Positions 45,200 to 55,362 of a DNA stretch of 64,000 nt are shown piece after piece. Made by a program: the position numbers and the translations under genes. Source of the DNA: Tubulanus polymorphus (taxonomy: Eukaryota > Nemertea > Palaeonemertea > Tubulaniformes > Tubulanidae); NCBI RefSeq assembly GCF_964204645.1, contig NC_134028.1:16479263-16543262 (forward strand). Direction: 5' to 3'. The notes under the pieces are model-generated. The model did no database searches, was not told the origin of the DNA, and saw nothing but the letters and a program-made list of their open reading frames with translations. Position 1 is the first letter of the stretch, and the number at the start of each line of letters is the position of its first letter.

Positions 45200-45540
45200 C
45201 ATTAGAGAAAAATATTTGTGTCGGGGCACAGAATTAACGCATTGCTTGACACAGGTGCTGGTATTTCTTGCATATCATTGTCATGTCTATACAAAACTAA
45301 ATTTGCTAGTGAAAAATTATCAGCGCCTGAGATAAAAGAAGTAGTTGGCGTGAGTGGAAGTAAGTTGTCAGTCCTAGGTACAGTAAACTTGCCCTTAATC
45401 TTCCCGGGTATAAAAACGCCAGTGGAGCAGAAATTTCATGTATTTCAACATCTTCATCAACCCCTTATACTAGGTTTAGATTTCATAAAGGAGAAGCAAG
45501 TAATAATTGATATACCCATTAAAGTCTTTAGTACGAAGAG
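45200..45540 (+). pseudogene. Gypsy aspartic protease
   Basis: A retropepsin-type domain with the catalytic LLDTGAGISCIS (45,240), a flap-side GVSGSKLSVLGTV and the C-terminal LILGLDFI. Such enzymes cut Gag-Pol into its parts. The frame is intact until the transposon inserted after position 45,540, which separates protease from RT. The linker resumes at 47,903. Confidence 0.85.
45532..45540 (+). repeat. 9-bp target site duplication (TACGAAGAG), left
   Basis: Identical to 47,903-47,911 on the far side of the transposon. Confidence 0.95.
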
Positions 45541-47902
45541 CGGTTCCTGAACTTCGCTGAAAAAGCTGAATCACTGAAACGCTGAAATAAAAACGCTGAA
45601 ATTTCAGGGAATTTCCGAAAAACGCCGAAATTTCAGGGAATTCCCGAAAAACGCTGAAATCGTGCTAGGTACCAACAATACACGTTTTGAAATATTTTCC
45701 GGGCCGGTGTCCGCTGCCGAGTCCTGAACCGTGTTTTAGTCTCTACCTTCGGTTACAGAGACACGCATGGACAGTATGTGTGGAGTATACTTCTAGAGGG
45801 CCACTTGTTGGACAAATTAATTCGCTTGAAATCCGGATTTTTAATGCATACAGGCAGCATAATGAGGAAAACCCATACACAAACCGTGCAAGCCAACTTA
45901 AACACTATGCTCAATATTCCCTGCAAGACGCAAAATATCTTATTTGAACGTTCATGTATAAAACATGGAGCAACTTTTCTTTTGTCAACACGTTGATGGG
46001 CGACGGACTATGTCACTATGGTATTCTCTGAAGGAGGTAAATTAAATTTGACAGCTAGTTATATAAATGATGCAGCTTTTGGACAAAAGGGATCTAACTA
46101 AATTTCTTTTTAATTCACTGTGGAATGGAATGGAATGGATTGACGCAAATGGCATGCAGTAGGCCCCTACGTATGGGTCATACTGATTAGCGTCAACCAA
46201 TTAATCTAAATCGGGCTAACCATTCAACAACTGTGAATAATTTATTTGCTGTGGCGAGATAATAATTAGTTTTTTTGAAGAAATGACATACCAACTGTTA
46301 GAAAAATGAACCCATTCTTATTTTTAGACTACTACTGAATCTATAAAAGGAGGAGTCATAGACAAAGTTGATTTGCTTAGCTGGTGACACTTCTTGTCAA
46401 GTACATCATCTCAAGTACTGGGTGTTTTGTAAGTTTAATTTCAGTATTTATTTACTAAGTGCTGTTCTCTCGGACCTCAGTGCTTTCAAACTAGGCCCAC
46501 CCCATAGGCTATATAGTCCAGGTGTATTAGCCACTATTCTTTTATATCCGACTAAAATGCACCTTTTTCTATTTTTAGATTCAGGCTTAGAATGTGCAAA
46601 TTTTTTGAGATACTGAGAAATCAGATGGCACCAGTAAACTTCAACTGCGAAATTTGCAGCAGGATAGCTGAACGACACAATTTTTAAAAATAAAATGGCT
46701 ATTCGAATGCTATTTCAATAATAACTTGATTCAACCGGAGAGAAATAAGTCAATTGCGGATGTACAGTACACCCACTTTTCTTCCCTGTTTCCTGGTACC
46801 AAATTTTTAGTCTTAAGCTAAGCGATATTCTAAGGTATACTAGTGGATTTCATTAGAATATGAAGCAATGGAACCAGAATTCTAGCCAGAGTTAAGCGAA
46901 CTATTGATTCTGATATAATGTAAGAACTGATTTCCTTTGTATACTCTTGCAGAATGTGTTATGTATTATTTCAAGCTGTTAAATAATATAGTTAGACAAA
47001 TGTCCAATTATTGGATCTTTCTTGTTGACTCGTTTAATTTTGTGAGTTAAGAGTTCCAGTCAATCCACAATGTGCAGTGCCTAGCCTTCATCTACACTAA
47101 AGCCATGCCTGTGTATGGGAAAAAAATATCGGTCGACTCCTATAGGCCAGACACATCAAAGCATGCAATACATTGCAGATAGTAGTCTCCGGCAAGTCGA
47201 AAGTAAACCAGGTTTTACCCCGTACCCCACCCGGGAACAAAGACACTTAAAGATTCCTTCCTCCTTGTAGAAATTGTAGAAATATGGCACCCAATTGTAG
47301 CAATGCTAAGTACAGTATACTATGACGGTTGAACCTTTATTAACGAATTTCAATGACACCGAAAATAGAATCAAAATAATCATTAGTTCCATGCTAGCAC
47401 TTAATTTGGGTTATCAGGTTCAGCCTAACTGTACTTTCATTCAGCTACTACTTGTATGAGACTTGGCAATGATAAGTTGCAAGAAATCACGAAACATAAG
47501 AAAAAATATTGTGAATTAATATTACTGTGATTAAGAATTTATTCAAATGAAGTGATAACTTCATTGTTAGATCGTACCGGTATATGCACATAAAACTATG
47601 GCAAAAAACACATCTAACAATCCACGCAATCCGCAATCGATCAAGTCGATCATGACGACGACCTTAAGGCATGTCTCTGTAACCGAAGGTAGAGCATAAA
47701 ACACGGTTCAGGACTCGTCAGCGGACGACGGCCCGGAAAACATTTCAAAACGTGTATTGTCGGTACCTAGCACGATTTCAGCGTTTTTCGGGAATTCCCT
47801 GAAATTTCGGCGTTTTTCGGAAATTCCCTGAAATTTCAGCGTTTTTATTTCAGCGTTTCAGCTTTTCAGTGTTTCAGCTTTTTCAGCGAAGTTCAGGAAC
47901 CG
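45541..47902. mobile_element. Complete non-autonomous DNA transposon, 2,362 bp, MULE-like
   Basis: The ends cggttcctgaacttcgctg and cagcgaagttcaggaaccg are perfect inverted repeats and belong to TIRs of about 235 bp (to about 45,775 and from about 47,665). Inside each TIR are two to three tandem units of 'cgctgaaatttcagggaat'. The insertion duplicated 9 bp of Gypsy sequence. A 9-bp TSD with long TIRs containing tandem repeats suggests the Mutator-like superfamily, but there is no transposase to prove it. The interior has no domain-bearing ORF. Relatives lie at 10,437-13,097 and 26,498-26,667. Confidence 0.9.
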
Positions 47903-47911
47903 TACGAAGAG
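47903..47911 (+). repeat. 9-bp target site duplication (TACGAAGAG), right
   Basis: Partner of 45,532-45,540. The Gypsy pol linker continues from here. Confidence 0.95.
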
Positions 47912-48979
47912 TGTTGAGGATAAGGTTTTGGACATGGAGATCCATACTAAGTTTGCACGCACGATTAAACCAATCAAATTGAAAGCTCAGAAAAGTCAGA
48001 ACTTCAAATTCCTGTGAAAGCTTCTAAAACTTTTGATAAACAAACTGTACTTTTGTCACCAATACAAGAATTGGTGGCTATGAATTATACAGGTGCCCGT
48101 TGCTTAGTAACAGTTAATAATGGTAGAGCAGTAATGAGATTATTGATAACCCAACTACATCAGTTATCAAAATTCCAAAAGGGCAATCTATAGCATATAT
48201 ATCGGATATTGAAGAGTCGTCAATTATGTCAATTGACTAAGAAGAAACTGTTTCTGTAGATAATATTAATGCTGAAACACCAGATTATGATACTAGCGAA
48301 GCTATGAAGTTCCCTCCTACGGGGCAAACTCCAAACGTTGAAGATTTACAGTTTGACTTATCTAATTCGGATCTAAATAATGAACAAAAAGAATTGTTAC
48401 TAGCTTTTCTTCATAGAAATCGTGAAAGATTCTCTTCAAACTTAAATGAATTGGGGCATACTTCCATATACGAACATACTATTGATACTGGTTTGCCAGA
48501 GGCCATATCGCTGTAATGGGATAATTAGAGAAGAGCAAGATCGTCAGATAGACGAAATGCTCAAAGCCGATATTATAACTACATCAAACTCACCGTTTAA
48601 TTCACCTGTTGTGATGGTAAAGAAATAGTCAGGCGAATATCGCTTCGCGGTTGACTACCGTAAATTAAATGCTATTACTAAATCTGTTTCTTACCCACTA
48701 CCACGAATTGCAGACGCTGTTGACTCCGTAGCAGAGTCTAAAGCTTAATTATTTACAACTCTCGATATGACCTCCGGTTTCTGGCAAATTAAGTTAGATC
48801 CGGCTACTATGCATAAGTCTACATTTGTTACTCAAAATGGCGCCTACATGTTTAAAAGACCACCATTTGGTCTTAAAAATTCACCCATGGCATTCCAAAT
48901 GACCAGGAATGAAGTCCTCCGTGGCTATCATTGGAAATTTTGCTTAGTATATGTAGACGACATTTTGGTATACAGTTAA
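47912..48979 (+). pseudogene. Gypsy reverse transcriptase, interrupted by stops
   Basis: After a linker come the RT fingers (MLKADIITTSNSPFNSPVVMVKK, near 48,560-48,625), RFAVDYRKLNAITK, LDMTSGFWQIKLD (motif A region), FKRPPFGLKNSPMAFQ, and the active site YVDDILVYS ending at 48,976. Stops: TAA at 48,238-48,240, TAG at 48,626-48,628, TAA at 48,746-48,748 and TAA at 48,977-48,979, plus a frameshift near 48,510. The protein ends just after the YVDD motif. Thumb, RNase H and integrase are missing, and the sequence runs directly into an LTR through a microhomology. Confidence 0.9.
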
Positions 48980-48996
48980 GACTTTACAGAACATAG

Positions 48997-49374
48997 TGAG
49001 GGAGGATTTAACAACACTAAATGTCACTTGTTATACAATTGTTATACATATTTCATCTATATTTCGTATTTCTTTATTGTTTTATGTCTCCATCTAATTA
49101 CTCATTGTCCTCTGATACCGTTTGTCTGTGTCAGAATGTGTTAATTGTTGTTTGTCTCACTGTCATGTCACTACTCGTCACCTTTGTTTTTGTATCATTT
49201 TCCATGTCTCAACCTGTCTTGAATCTGTGTTATATAGATAGCTATGTGTAAAAATAAAGTCAGTTCCAGTTTTGGTATTCCAAACTGATAGTTCGCTCGT
49301 TACTCTTTCGCTCTGTTCCGGATTTCCGACGTCGACCATTCTTCGAGAATAGGACAGAAAATAGCTTTGCTAAA
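48997..49374 (+). repeat. LTR, left copy
   Basis: Begins tgagggaggatttaacaaca and ends atagctttgctaaa. It has an AATAAA-like 'aaaataaagtc' near 49,253 that the right copy has lost. The exact start may lie a few bases further in (TTTAACAACACT), because flanking homology extends left of the TG. Confidence 0.8.
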
Positions 49375-49375
49375 T

Positions 49376-49393
49376 TGGTGTTAGAACCGGCGG
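49376..49393 (+). promoter_or_regulatory. Probable primer-binding site
   Basis: TGGTGTTAGAACCGGCGG starts one base after the left LTR and begins with the TGG complementary to a tRNA CCA end. Confidence 0.6.
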
Positions 49394-49465
49394 GCAAGTT
49401 TTACATTCAACTCCCCGTATAAGATCCTGGTACCGCGCTCTCAATAGCTAGTTTTCCCCATCACG

Positions 49466-50278
49466 ATGAATATTCTACCACCGGTAGTCGTAGTAACTCT
49501 TCAAGAGGCTGGATACCACCGTGCACCTCAGAATTGGACTATTAATGCCGAGGAAGGATGTATCAAAGTTTCACTGACATGGACAGTCCAGTCATCGAAG
49601 CCATCGAAAGCGATGAAATCGAAGTCGACTCTGAATCGGGACCATAGACGTATGCAGGAATTCCTAAACCGAAGGATGCTGAAAACAGAATTTCCGAAGT
49701 CAACGAAATCAGATAACGCTACCATGGACACAGCGCTCATGACTGTCAACGCGACTCATGAAATAGGATCTCAGACAGTTGAGGACGTCATAACTACCGC
49801 TGAAATAAAGAAATTGGAAGAAACCTCGCAGAAACTTTCAGGTGAACTTGTCGATTTGAAGGCCAATTTTAGAATCAAAAGAAAGAACCATTATTGGACA
49901 AAAATCTTTGGACTACAATCAAAATTGGATAAATTAAAAATGCGAAATTATCCGTGTCATTGCGCTAAAGATCCGAAAAACACTCAAACATGCGAACATA
50001 CATTAACTGATATCGGGGCTCTTTACGAAGCAGACCAACCGAAAATCATGGCTGCAAAACGAACAGGAGTATTATATGAGGTCCGGGTGCAAGATCCAAT
50101 CTCGAGAAAATATGCTGATTTCTTTGTGCACTGGGGACAATCCTTATCATCAGTTTTCTATGAAATTTTGAACAGATACTATTTGGATTTAAAATCATTC
50201 ACCTATCGCGAACCAAATTCCAAAAATAAATGCTTGGACATTGATCGAAATACTTCATTGTGCTTGTTACATGAATGA
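49466..50278 (+). CDS. Unknown 270-residue protein carried inside the LTR element
   Basis: An intact ORF, ATG at 49,466 (MNILPPVVVVTLQEAGYHRA). Features in order: a hydrophobic/Trp-containing start with 'ISLTW'-like strand (CIKVSLTW, 30-37); a basic segment KSTLNRDHRRMQEFLNRR (52-69), a pattern I have seen in uncharacterised invertebrate proteins of the 'KSPS-RDR-R-FL' kind; a coiled-coil-like helix (about 110-160); a Cys/His cluster CHCAKDPKNTQTCEH (about 165-180); and a C-terminal block with GVLYEVRVQDPISRKYADFF (about 200-220). It resembles no standard retroelement protein. It may be an acquired host gene fragment or a divergent Gag. It lies between a PBS and a polypurine-like tract. Confidence 0.75.
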   Translation: MNILPPVVVVTLQEAGYHRAPQNWTINAEEGCIKVSLTWTVQSSKPSKAMKSKSTLNRDHRRMQEFLNRRMLKTEFPKSTKSDNATMDTALMTVNATHEIGSQTVEDVITTAEIKKLEETSQKLSGELVDLKANFRIKRKNHYWTKIFGLQSKLDKLKMRNYPCHCAKDPKNTQTCEHTLTDIGALYEADQPKIMAAKRTGVLYEVRVQDPISRKYADFFVHWGQSLSSVFYEILNRYYLDLKSFTYREPNSKNKCLDIDRNTSLCLLHE

Positions 50279-50433
50279 GGAATCATCAAACACTTATGGG
50301 ATAAAAAGGGTAGAAATATAGTTTGGTTAGGAATGAGATTTTGATTAGCTTGTAAATGATTGATACTTTTAATGTATATATGATTATTGTTCTCAAATTG
50401 ATAATTCTCCATTAAATTCATTTCATCTAATTT

Positions 50434-50460
50434 TCGGGGACGAAAACTTTCAGAACATAC
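50434..50460 (+). promoter_or_regulatory. Possible polypurine tract region
   Basis: 'cggggacgaaaac' precedes the right LTR by about 15 bp. It is similar to the 'ggggacgaa' found at the end of pol in many Gypsy elements. Confidence 0.4.
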
Positions 50461-50830
50461 TGAGGGAGGATTTAACAACACTAAATGTCACTTATAACTG
50501 TTATACATATTTCATCTATATTTCGTATTTCTTTATTGTTTTATGTCTCCATCTAATTACTCATTGTCCTCTGAGACCGTTTGTCTGTGTCAGAATGTGT
50601 TAATTGTTGTTTGTCTCACTGTCATGTCACTACTCGTCACCTTTGTTTTTGTATCATTTTCCATGTCTCAACCTGTCTTGAATCTGTGTTATATGAATAG
50701 CTATGTGTAAAAATAGTCAGTTCCAGTTTTGGTATTCCAAACTGATAGTTCGCTCGTTACTCTTTCGCTCTGTTCCGGATTTCCACGCCGACCATTCTTC
50801 GAGAATAGGACAGAAAATAGCTTTGCTAAA
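50461..50830 (+). repeat. LTR, right copy
   Basis: Same sequence as 48,997-49,374 with a few indels (for example near 50,490, 50,713 and 50,785) and very few substitutions. Ends ctttgctaaa and is followed by unrelated AT-rich sequence. Confidence 0.8.
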
Positions 50831-51970
50831 TGATATTAAAAGTAAATCATTTAACAACGCATCAATGATTAATAAAGAAAATTATATTAATCAATATAAA
50901 ATGAATAATTATTTCAGCTATTTTCAACTCGTTCGATCAACGCGGTTCATAGTTAAACTATTGAGCGACCCAATCTTGTTCTAAATATCACTAAATGAAT
51001 AGATTCTGAAATCACCCGATCCAAAAGATGCCGGGTTTTAGTAACTTCACTGCCGGATTTTAGCGTGACGTAATTCTACTTCCGATTTCCCCATGAACTT
51101 CAAACCGGACGTTCTCTGACGTAATTTTTTCTGACGTTGTCAGTGAGTCAGATTCGGTTAAAAATACACTTTGTCATATTCGCCTTTATCAAAGGGACGT
51201 CCTCTGGGCGCCTTCGGCATTTAGGTTCGATAGGATATCGATTTTAGGATATTTCCAGAAAGATATTTCATATTACACAGTCAAGTTTATAGGAATTCCG
51301 GGATTTTCCGGAAAGATATCACAGTTGATGGGGGCTGGGGTGTATTGGAATTCCGGAAAAAAAATTCCAGAATTTTCTGGAAATTTCCGGAAAATATATT
51401 TCAATTGTTTGGCCCATAAGTGAAAATCTCATAACCATTACATGTACAGCAATAAAAATGATTTAACACTTATTGAACGTTTTAAAATCAATGTTATTTT
51501 ATAATTTTTAGGTTTAATGAGGGTTTGGGTATAAAGGGTTAAGTGTTCAGAAGTTATGGGATTAGTGTTTAGAGGGTAAGAGTTTAGAGGGTTAGTGTTT
51601 ATAGGCTTTGACGAATTGTTTTTCCGCAAATTTCCGGAATATCCGGAAAGATTTTTCCGGAATTCCGGTGTAGCCCCCTCCGTCTTGGCTTTGACTGATT
51701 GCTTTTCCGGAAATTTCTGGAATTACCCCCCGCCCCTACCGTCGTGATCTTGACCGACTGCATTTTCGGAAAAATCGGAAAAATACTCCTAAATTGTCGG
51801 AGGTCGTACCATTATCTGCAGTCCGTTTATTAACTCGCTTTGATTGCAATTAAATATATGGCCGGTTTCAAAATGGCGTAAACACTGACCTTCTGGTTTT
51901 GCATTTGAAACATCACGTCAATGTTGGCTCTAGTCCAGTATACGATTAAGTAGTCATTGAGACCGCATTA
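50831..51970. other. No gene; degenerate 'ttccggaaa' repeats
   Basis: From about 51,240 to 51,790 the sequence is dominated by palindromic 'ggaaatttccgg' words. A central stretch at 51,510-51,605 has 'gggttag/gtttagaggg' words that are vaguely telomere-like but irregular. The minus-strand ORF at 51,438-51,629 is a translation of this. Confidence 0.6.
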
Positions 51971-52074
51971 CACTTAGAAATGTTTTCTATATTCTTCCGC
52001 GCATATCTTGGGTAGTTCTCCTACTAATTCTGCGCAAATCAATATACCCTTCATAGTATCCCATCCATATCTTT

Positions 52075-52205
52075 CAGGCACTTTAATGACAAACCCGTCA
52101 TACCCGACACTCCCAACATTCCCAACAATCCCTGACATACCCGGCACTCCCGACACTCCTGATACACCCGACATTCCCGACAATCCCGACATACCCGACT
52201 CTCCC
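52075..52205 (+). repeat. Minisatellite of 'cccgacatt/cccgacact' 9-mers
   Basis: About 14 units of 9 bp, readable as Ile/Thr-Pro-Asp repeats in one frame. The inverse of the same array lies at 53,265-53,400. Confidence 0.9.
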
Positions 52206-52439
52206 AGGATAGTAAAGTATAGGTGCTGGGATAGTGAGGTATAGAGGTGCGGTTCGACTCCGGAATAGGTCAAAATAGTTCCATCGTGGATGGTTTTCTT
52301 AAAAACTGTGAGTGGTTTGGTTTCAAATTGCCGTAAGAAACCTGATTGTCGACCATTTCTCAAGTCGACAATCGGCAATCAAAAACCTGATTGCCGATTG
52401 TCGACCTGTTTTCGAGTCGGCAATCGGCAATCGGCAATC

Positions 52440-52975
52440 AGAAACCAATCACCCACAGCATCTATATCACCCTCACAATCGCAGCATCTATATCACCCTC
52501 ACAATCGCAGCATCTATATCGCCCTTACAATCACAGCATCTATGTCACCCTCACAATCACATCATGTATTGCACCCTCACAATCACGGCATCTATTGCAC
52601 CCTAACAATCACAGCATCTATTGCACACTCACAATCGCGGCATCATTATCGCCCTCACAATTACAGTTTCTATATCACCCTCACAATCATAGCATCTATA
52701 TCACCCTCACAATCACATCATCTTTATCGCCCTCACAATCATAGCATCTATTTCACCCGCACAATCGCAGCATCTATAGCAACCTCACAATCGCAGTATC
52801 TATATCACCCTCACAATCACAGCATCTATATCGACCTCACAATCACAGCATCTATTTCACCCTCACAATCACAGCATCTATATCACCTTCACAATCACAA
52901 AAAAATCACAACATCTATTTCACCCTCACAATCACAGTATCTATATCACCCTCACAATCACAACACTGAATTTTA
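52440..52975 (+). repeat. Minisatellite, about 30-bp units, about 18 copies
   Basis: Units of 'catctatatcaccctcacaa' plus 'tcacag' with substitutions. The array keeps long ORFs open in more than one frame because the period is divisible by three. The 232-residue and shorter Ser/His-rich ORFs are therefore repeat translations. Confidence 0.9.
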
Positions 52976-53159
52976 TGAAAGTCAATAAAGGGAAATGGTC
53001 GATTTCCGATTGTCGAACCGAGAAATGGTCGACTAGCAGGTTTCCGATTGCCGAATGCCGGGAATTGCATAGTGAGGTATAGATGTTCTCAATAATGAGG
53101 CATAGATGTGATGGGATAGTGAGGTATATAGATGATGCTGTAATGATAGTGAAGTATAA

Positions 53160-53400
53160 ACGTGCTGGGCTAGTGAGGTATAGAGGTGCCGGGCTGGTGA
53201 GGTATAGAGGTACCGGGATAGTGAGGTATAGATGTGCCGGGATAGTCATGTATGGAGGTGCTGAGAGTCCCGGGTATGTCGGGCTTGCCGGGAGTGTCGG
53301 GTATTTAGGGATTGTCGGGAGTGCCTTGTACGTTGGGATTGTCGGGTATGTCGGGAGTGCCGGGTATGTCAGGAATGTCGAGTATGTCGGGAGTGCCGGA
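53160..53400 (-). repeat. Inverted partner minisatellites
   Basis: 'gtcgggagtgccgggtatgt' 9-mer units (53,265-53,400) and 'ggtatagaggtgccgggatagtga' units (53,160-53,265) are the complements of the arrays near 52,075-52,245. The 30-bp minisatellite is therefore flanked by inverted arms. Confidence 0.8.
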
Positions 53401-54288
53401 CTAAATTTGATAAGCTTGGCAGAATCACACCTTTTCAAAATTAGAAAAACTACATCTACGCACTATTTCACAAGATACTGGACTTGACCCTCTATGGTAT
53501 TTTATTCTTGTACTAACTGACCGACAAGTCTATAAGGAAATAAAATGTGGGTTTTTATACGCATTTTAGAGTGTAGTCCATACAAAATAGAAAACAGTAC
53601 AACCGTAAATATAGACCTAATTTTCTTTTCATATTTTTCAATCATAAAGTGGACATAAGGGGTATAAGTTATATCCAAGTGATTGAAAATGCATTGAAAA
53701 TGCATTTTTCAGTCCTTAGAAAATTTACTCACATTTATGATTATTTCTGCAGATATAATAGAAATATATGCCACAGCCAAAGCATGGGAAAGAACTAGGC
53801 CTACTACGAAACTTTGTTCGGACACGTGAGGTCTGAATTAAATTTCATAATTTTGGTTATAATCGATTGGGTGACGGCGGAAGGCGATAAAACGAAAATA
53901 ATTCTTTTCCTGGTTGTTAAGTCGGAAAAAAAATATTTCATGTATATTTAAAAGTGAACATTCGAAACAAAAAACCTGGTTGGGCCTAAATAATCAGTAT
54001 TTTCCAACTGTGATCAATTTTTAAACTGGAGGCTTGGAATGATAAAAAAGAACCAAAGATATGAATTCAAGAAGATCAGTAACTTTTATTGAATTAATAA
54101 TTCATTTAAGCTAACCAATTGGTAATGTGCATTAGATTTAATAATAATCATATAATAGGATATTTCATTCCATAAATTAACAGTTTTCAAGAAATGAAAG
54201 AACAAAATAACGGACCAACTGGCCCTGTGGCTCACTTTCAAATCATTGAGTGTATATTGTCAAAAATTAAATACTAACTATAAAATAT
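53401..54288. other. No gene seen
   Basis: AT-rich; the only ORFs are short and featureless. Confidence 0.5.
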
Positions 54289-54439
54289 AGCTGCTTAGCA
54301 GAAATAACGGGTTTTCTGCACAGTCTTAGAATGCTGTTCAACGGTGGGTTTCTACAGAGCATTTGATAAGGCACAACATCAGCCATTACTAAATAGGCTA
54401 TTATGAAACAGTATCAATGATAGGTCGCCCAAATGGCTC

Positions 54440-54930
54440 AGAAGTTATCTCTGAACGAAAACTTGTAGCCGAAATCAACGGAACGCCTCATCTTGGAATA
54501 AGTCGGCCGTTCGACCAAAAAACTTAATGTTCCGACAAGAAAATCTTGTTCAAATGAAAACAATTCTGTTTGATCGAACAATACGCTTCGAATAAAAGCT
54601 ATGTTGTTGTTGAAATGAAAAACTTTTGTCCCGGCAAAAAAATTGGTTGATCGAAAACAATTTTTTTCGAACGAATGTTTGAATGAAAACAATTCTGTTC
54701 GATTGTACGAAATACTTAATACTTTTGGTTCGTAGAAAAAAACTTTTTACAATATACTTGTTCGAACGAAAAACTTAATGTTCTGACAAGAAAATTCTGT
54801 TCAAATTAAAACGATTCTGTTCGTTCGAACGATTGTTCGAATGAAAAACCTTTCGTTTGGACAAACAAAAGTTTGTTCAACTTTGTTCTAACGATTTTTT
54901 TCAAATTGGTTCAATCGAACAGAATATTAT
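54440..54930 (+). repeat. Degenerate minisatellite rich in 'ttcgaacgaa' palindromes
   Basis: Repeats of a unit of about 110-120 bp containing 'aaacttaatgttc(c/t)gacaa' and 'gaaaacaattctgttcga'. Many 'ttcgaacg' self-complementary words could extrude hairpins. Confidence 0.7.
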
Positions 54931-55029
54931 TGGTACGAACGAAATAAATTTTGTGTCGACGAAAGAATTTTCAAGCGAAAGGTCTTTTGAACAAAAAAAA
55001 AGATATTTCTGGAGCTCAGCAGTATAACT

Positions 55030-55362
55030 TAAAGCCGGACGTAGGTCGGCCTTGCAACGCGATGCGATCCTCGCGTTGCATCGCAAGTTTCGGTGCAATT
55101 CGGTTGCGATACGATTGTCAGCGACTGTGTGCGACTAGTTTCTGCCAGTAGCAAGAGCGCGTAGGTCGGTTGTGACAGTCGTGTCGCGTCGCAGAAAGTA
55201 TAACCCGTGCGACTCCCTGCGACTGGCGTTGCTGACAGTCGCAACCCGTCGCAAGGGAGCGTAGGTCGATGAGTCGTTGCGACACAATCGTCGCTGGCGG
55301 TCGCAGTGAAAATTGTCGCAGTGAGTCACAAGCCGTCACAAAGCCAACCTACGTCCGCCTTA
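55030..55362. mobile_element. MITE with 20-bp TIRs, GC-rich, Harbinger-like
   Basis: The ends 'gccggacgtaggtcggcctt' and its near-complement '...aagccaacctacgtccgcc' bound a GC-rich interior of 'gcgactg/cagtcgc' words. A 3-bp duplication (TTA, or ACT if the border is shifted) flanks it, as in PIF/Harbinger insertions. Composition differs sharply from the AT-rich surroundings. The overlapping Arg/Thr-rich minus-strand ORFs are not genes. Confidence 0.75.

Larger units (their letters stand above)
48997..50830 (+). mobile_element. Short LTR element with one unknown ORF (non-autonomous)
   Basis: Two direct repeats of about 375 bp (48,997-49,374 and 50,461-50,830) bound 1.09 kb. Inside are a PBS-like TGGTGTTAGAACC at 49,376 right after the left repeat, a single intact ORF, and a 'ttttcggggacgaaaac' segment just before the right repeat where Gypsy elements have their end-of-pol/polypurine region. 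There is no gag, RT or integrase. The repeats differ at only a handful of positions, so the element is young relative to its neighbours. No TSD was seen: the left flank is Gypsy RT, and the right flank is unrelated sequence. Confidence 0.8.

Noticed and set aside
28778-48979. The plus-strand Gypsy (gag-PR-RT, 43.8-49.0 kb) and the minus-strand Gypsy (RNase H-IN, 28.8-40.8 kb) as halves of one element split by an inversion
   Set aside because: They carry complementary parts, but the thumb/connection region is missing from both, no matching LTRs link them, and the break next to RNase H is filled by Polinton sequence. Two unrelated truncated copies explain the data as well.
49021-49251. 76-residue hydrophobic ORF at 49,021
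   Set aside because: It lies wholly within the LTR, and its frame is not kept in the right LTR copy.
51510-51605. Interstitial telomere repeat
   Set aside because: Only irregular 'gggttag/gtttaga' words are present, without a true TTAGGG array.
52440-52975. A CRISPR-like array
   Set aside because: The units are contiguous and degenerate, with no constant repeat plus unique spacer pattern. It is a minisatellite in animal DNA.
52290-52988. A 232-residue Ser/His/Tyr-rich protein
   Set aside because: It is a translation of a 30-bp minisatellite whose period is a multiple of three. Other frames are equally open.
55029-55339. Arg/Thr-rich overlapping ORFs near 55.0-55.3 kb
   Set aside because: They are readings of the GC-rich repeat words of a MITE, open in several frames at once.
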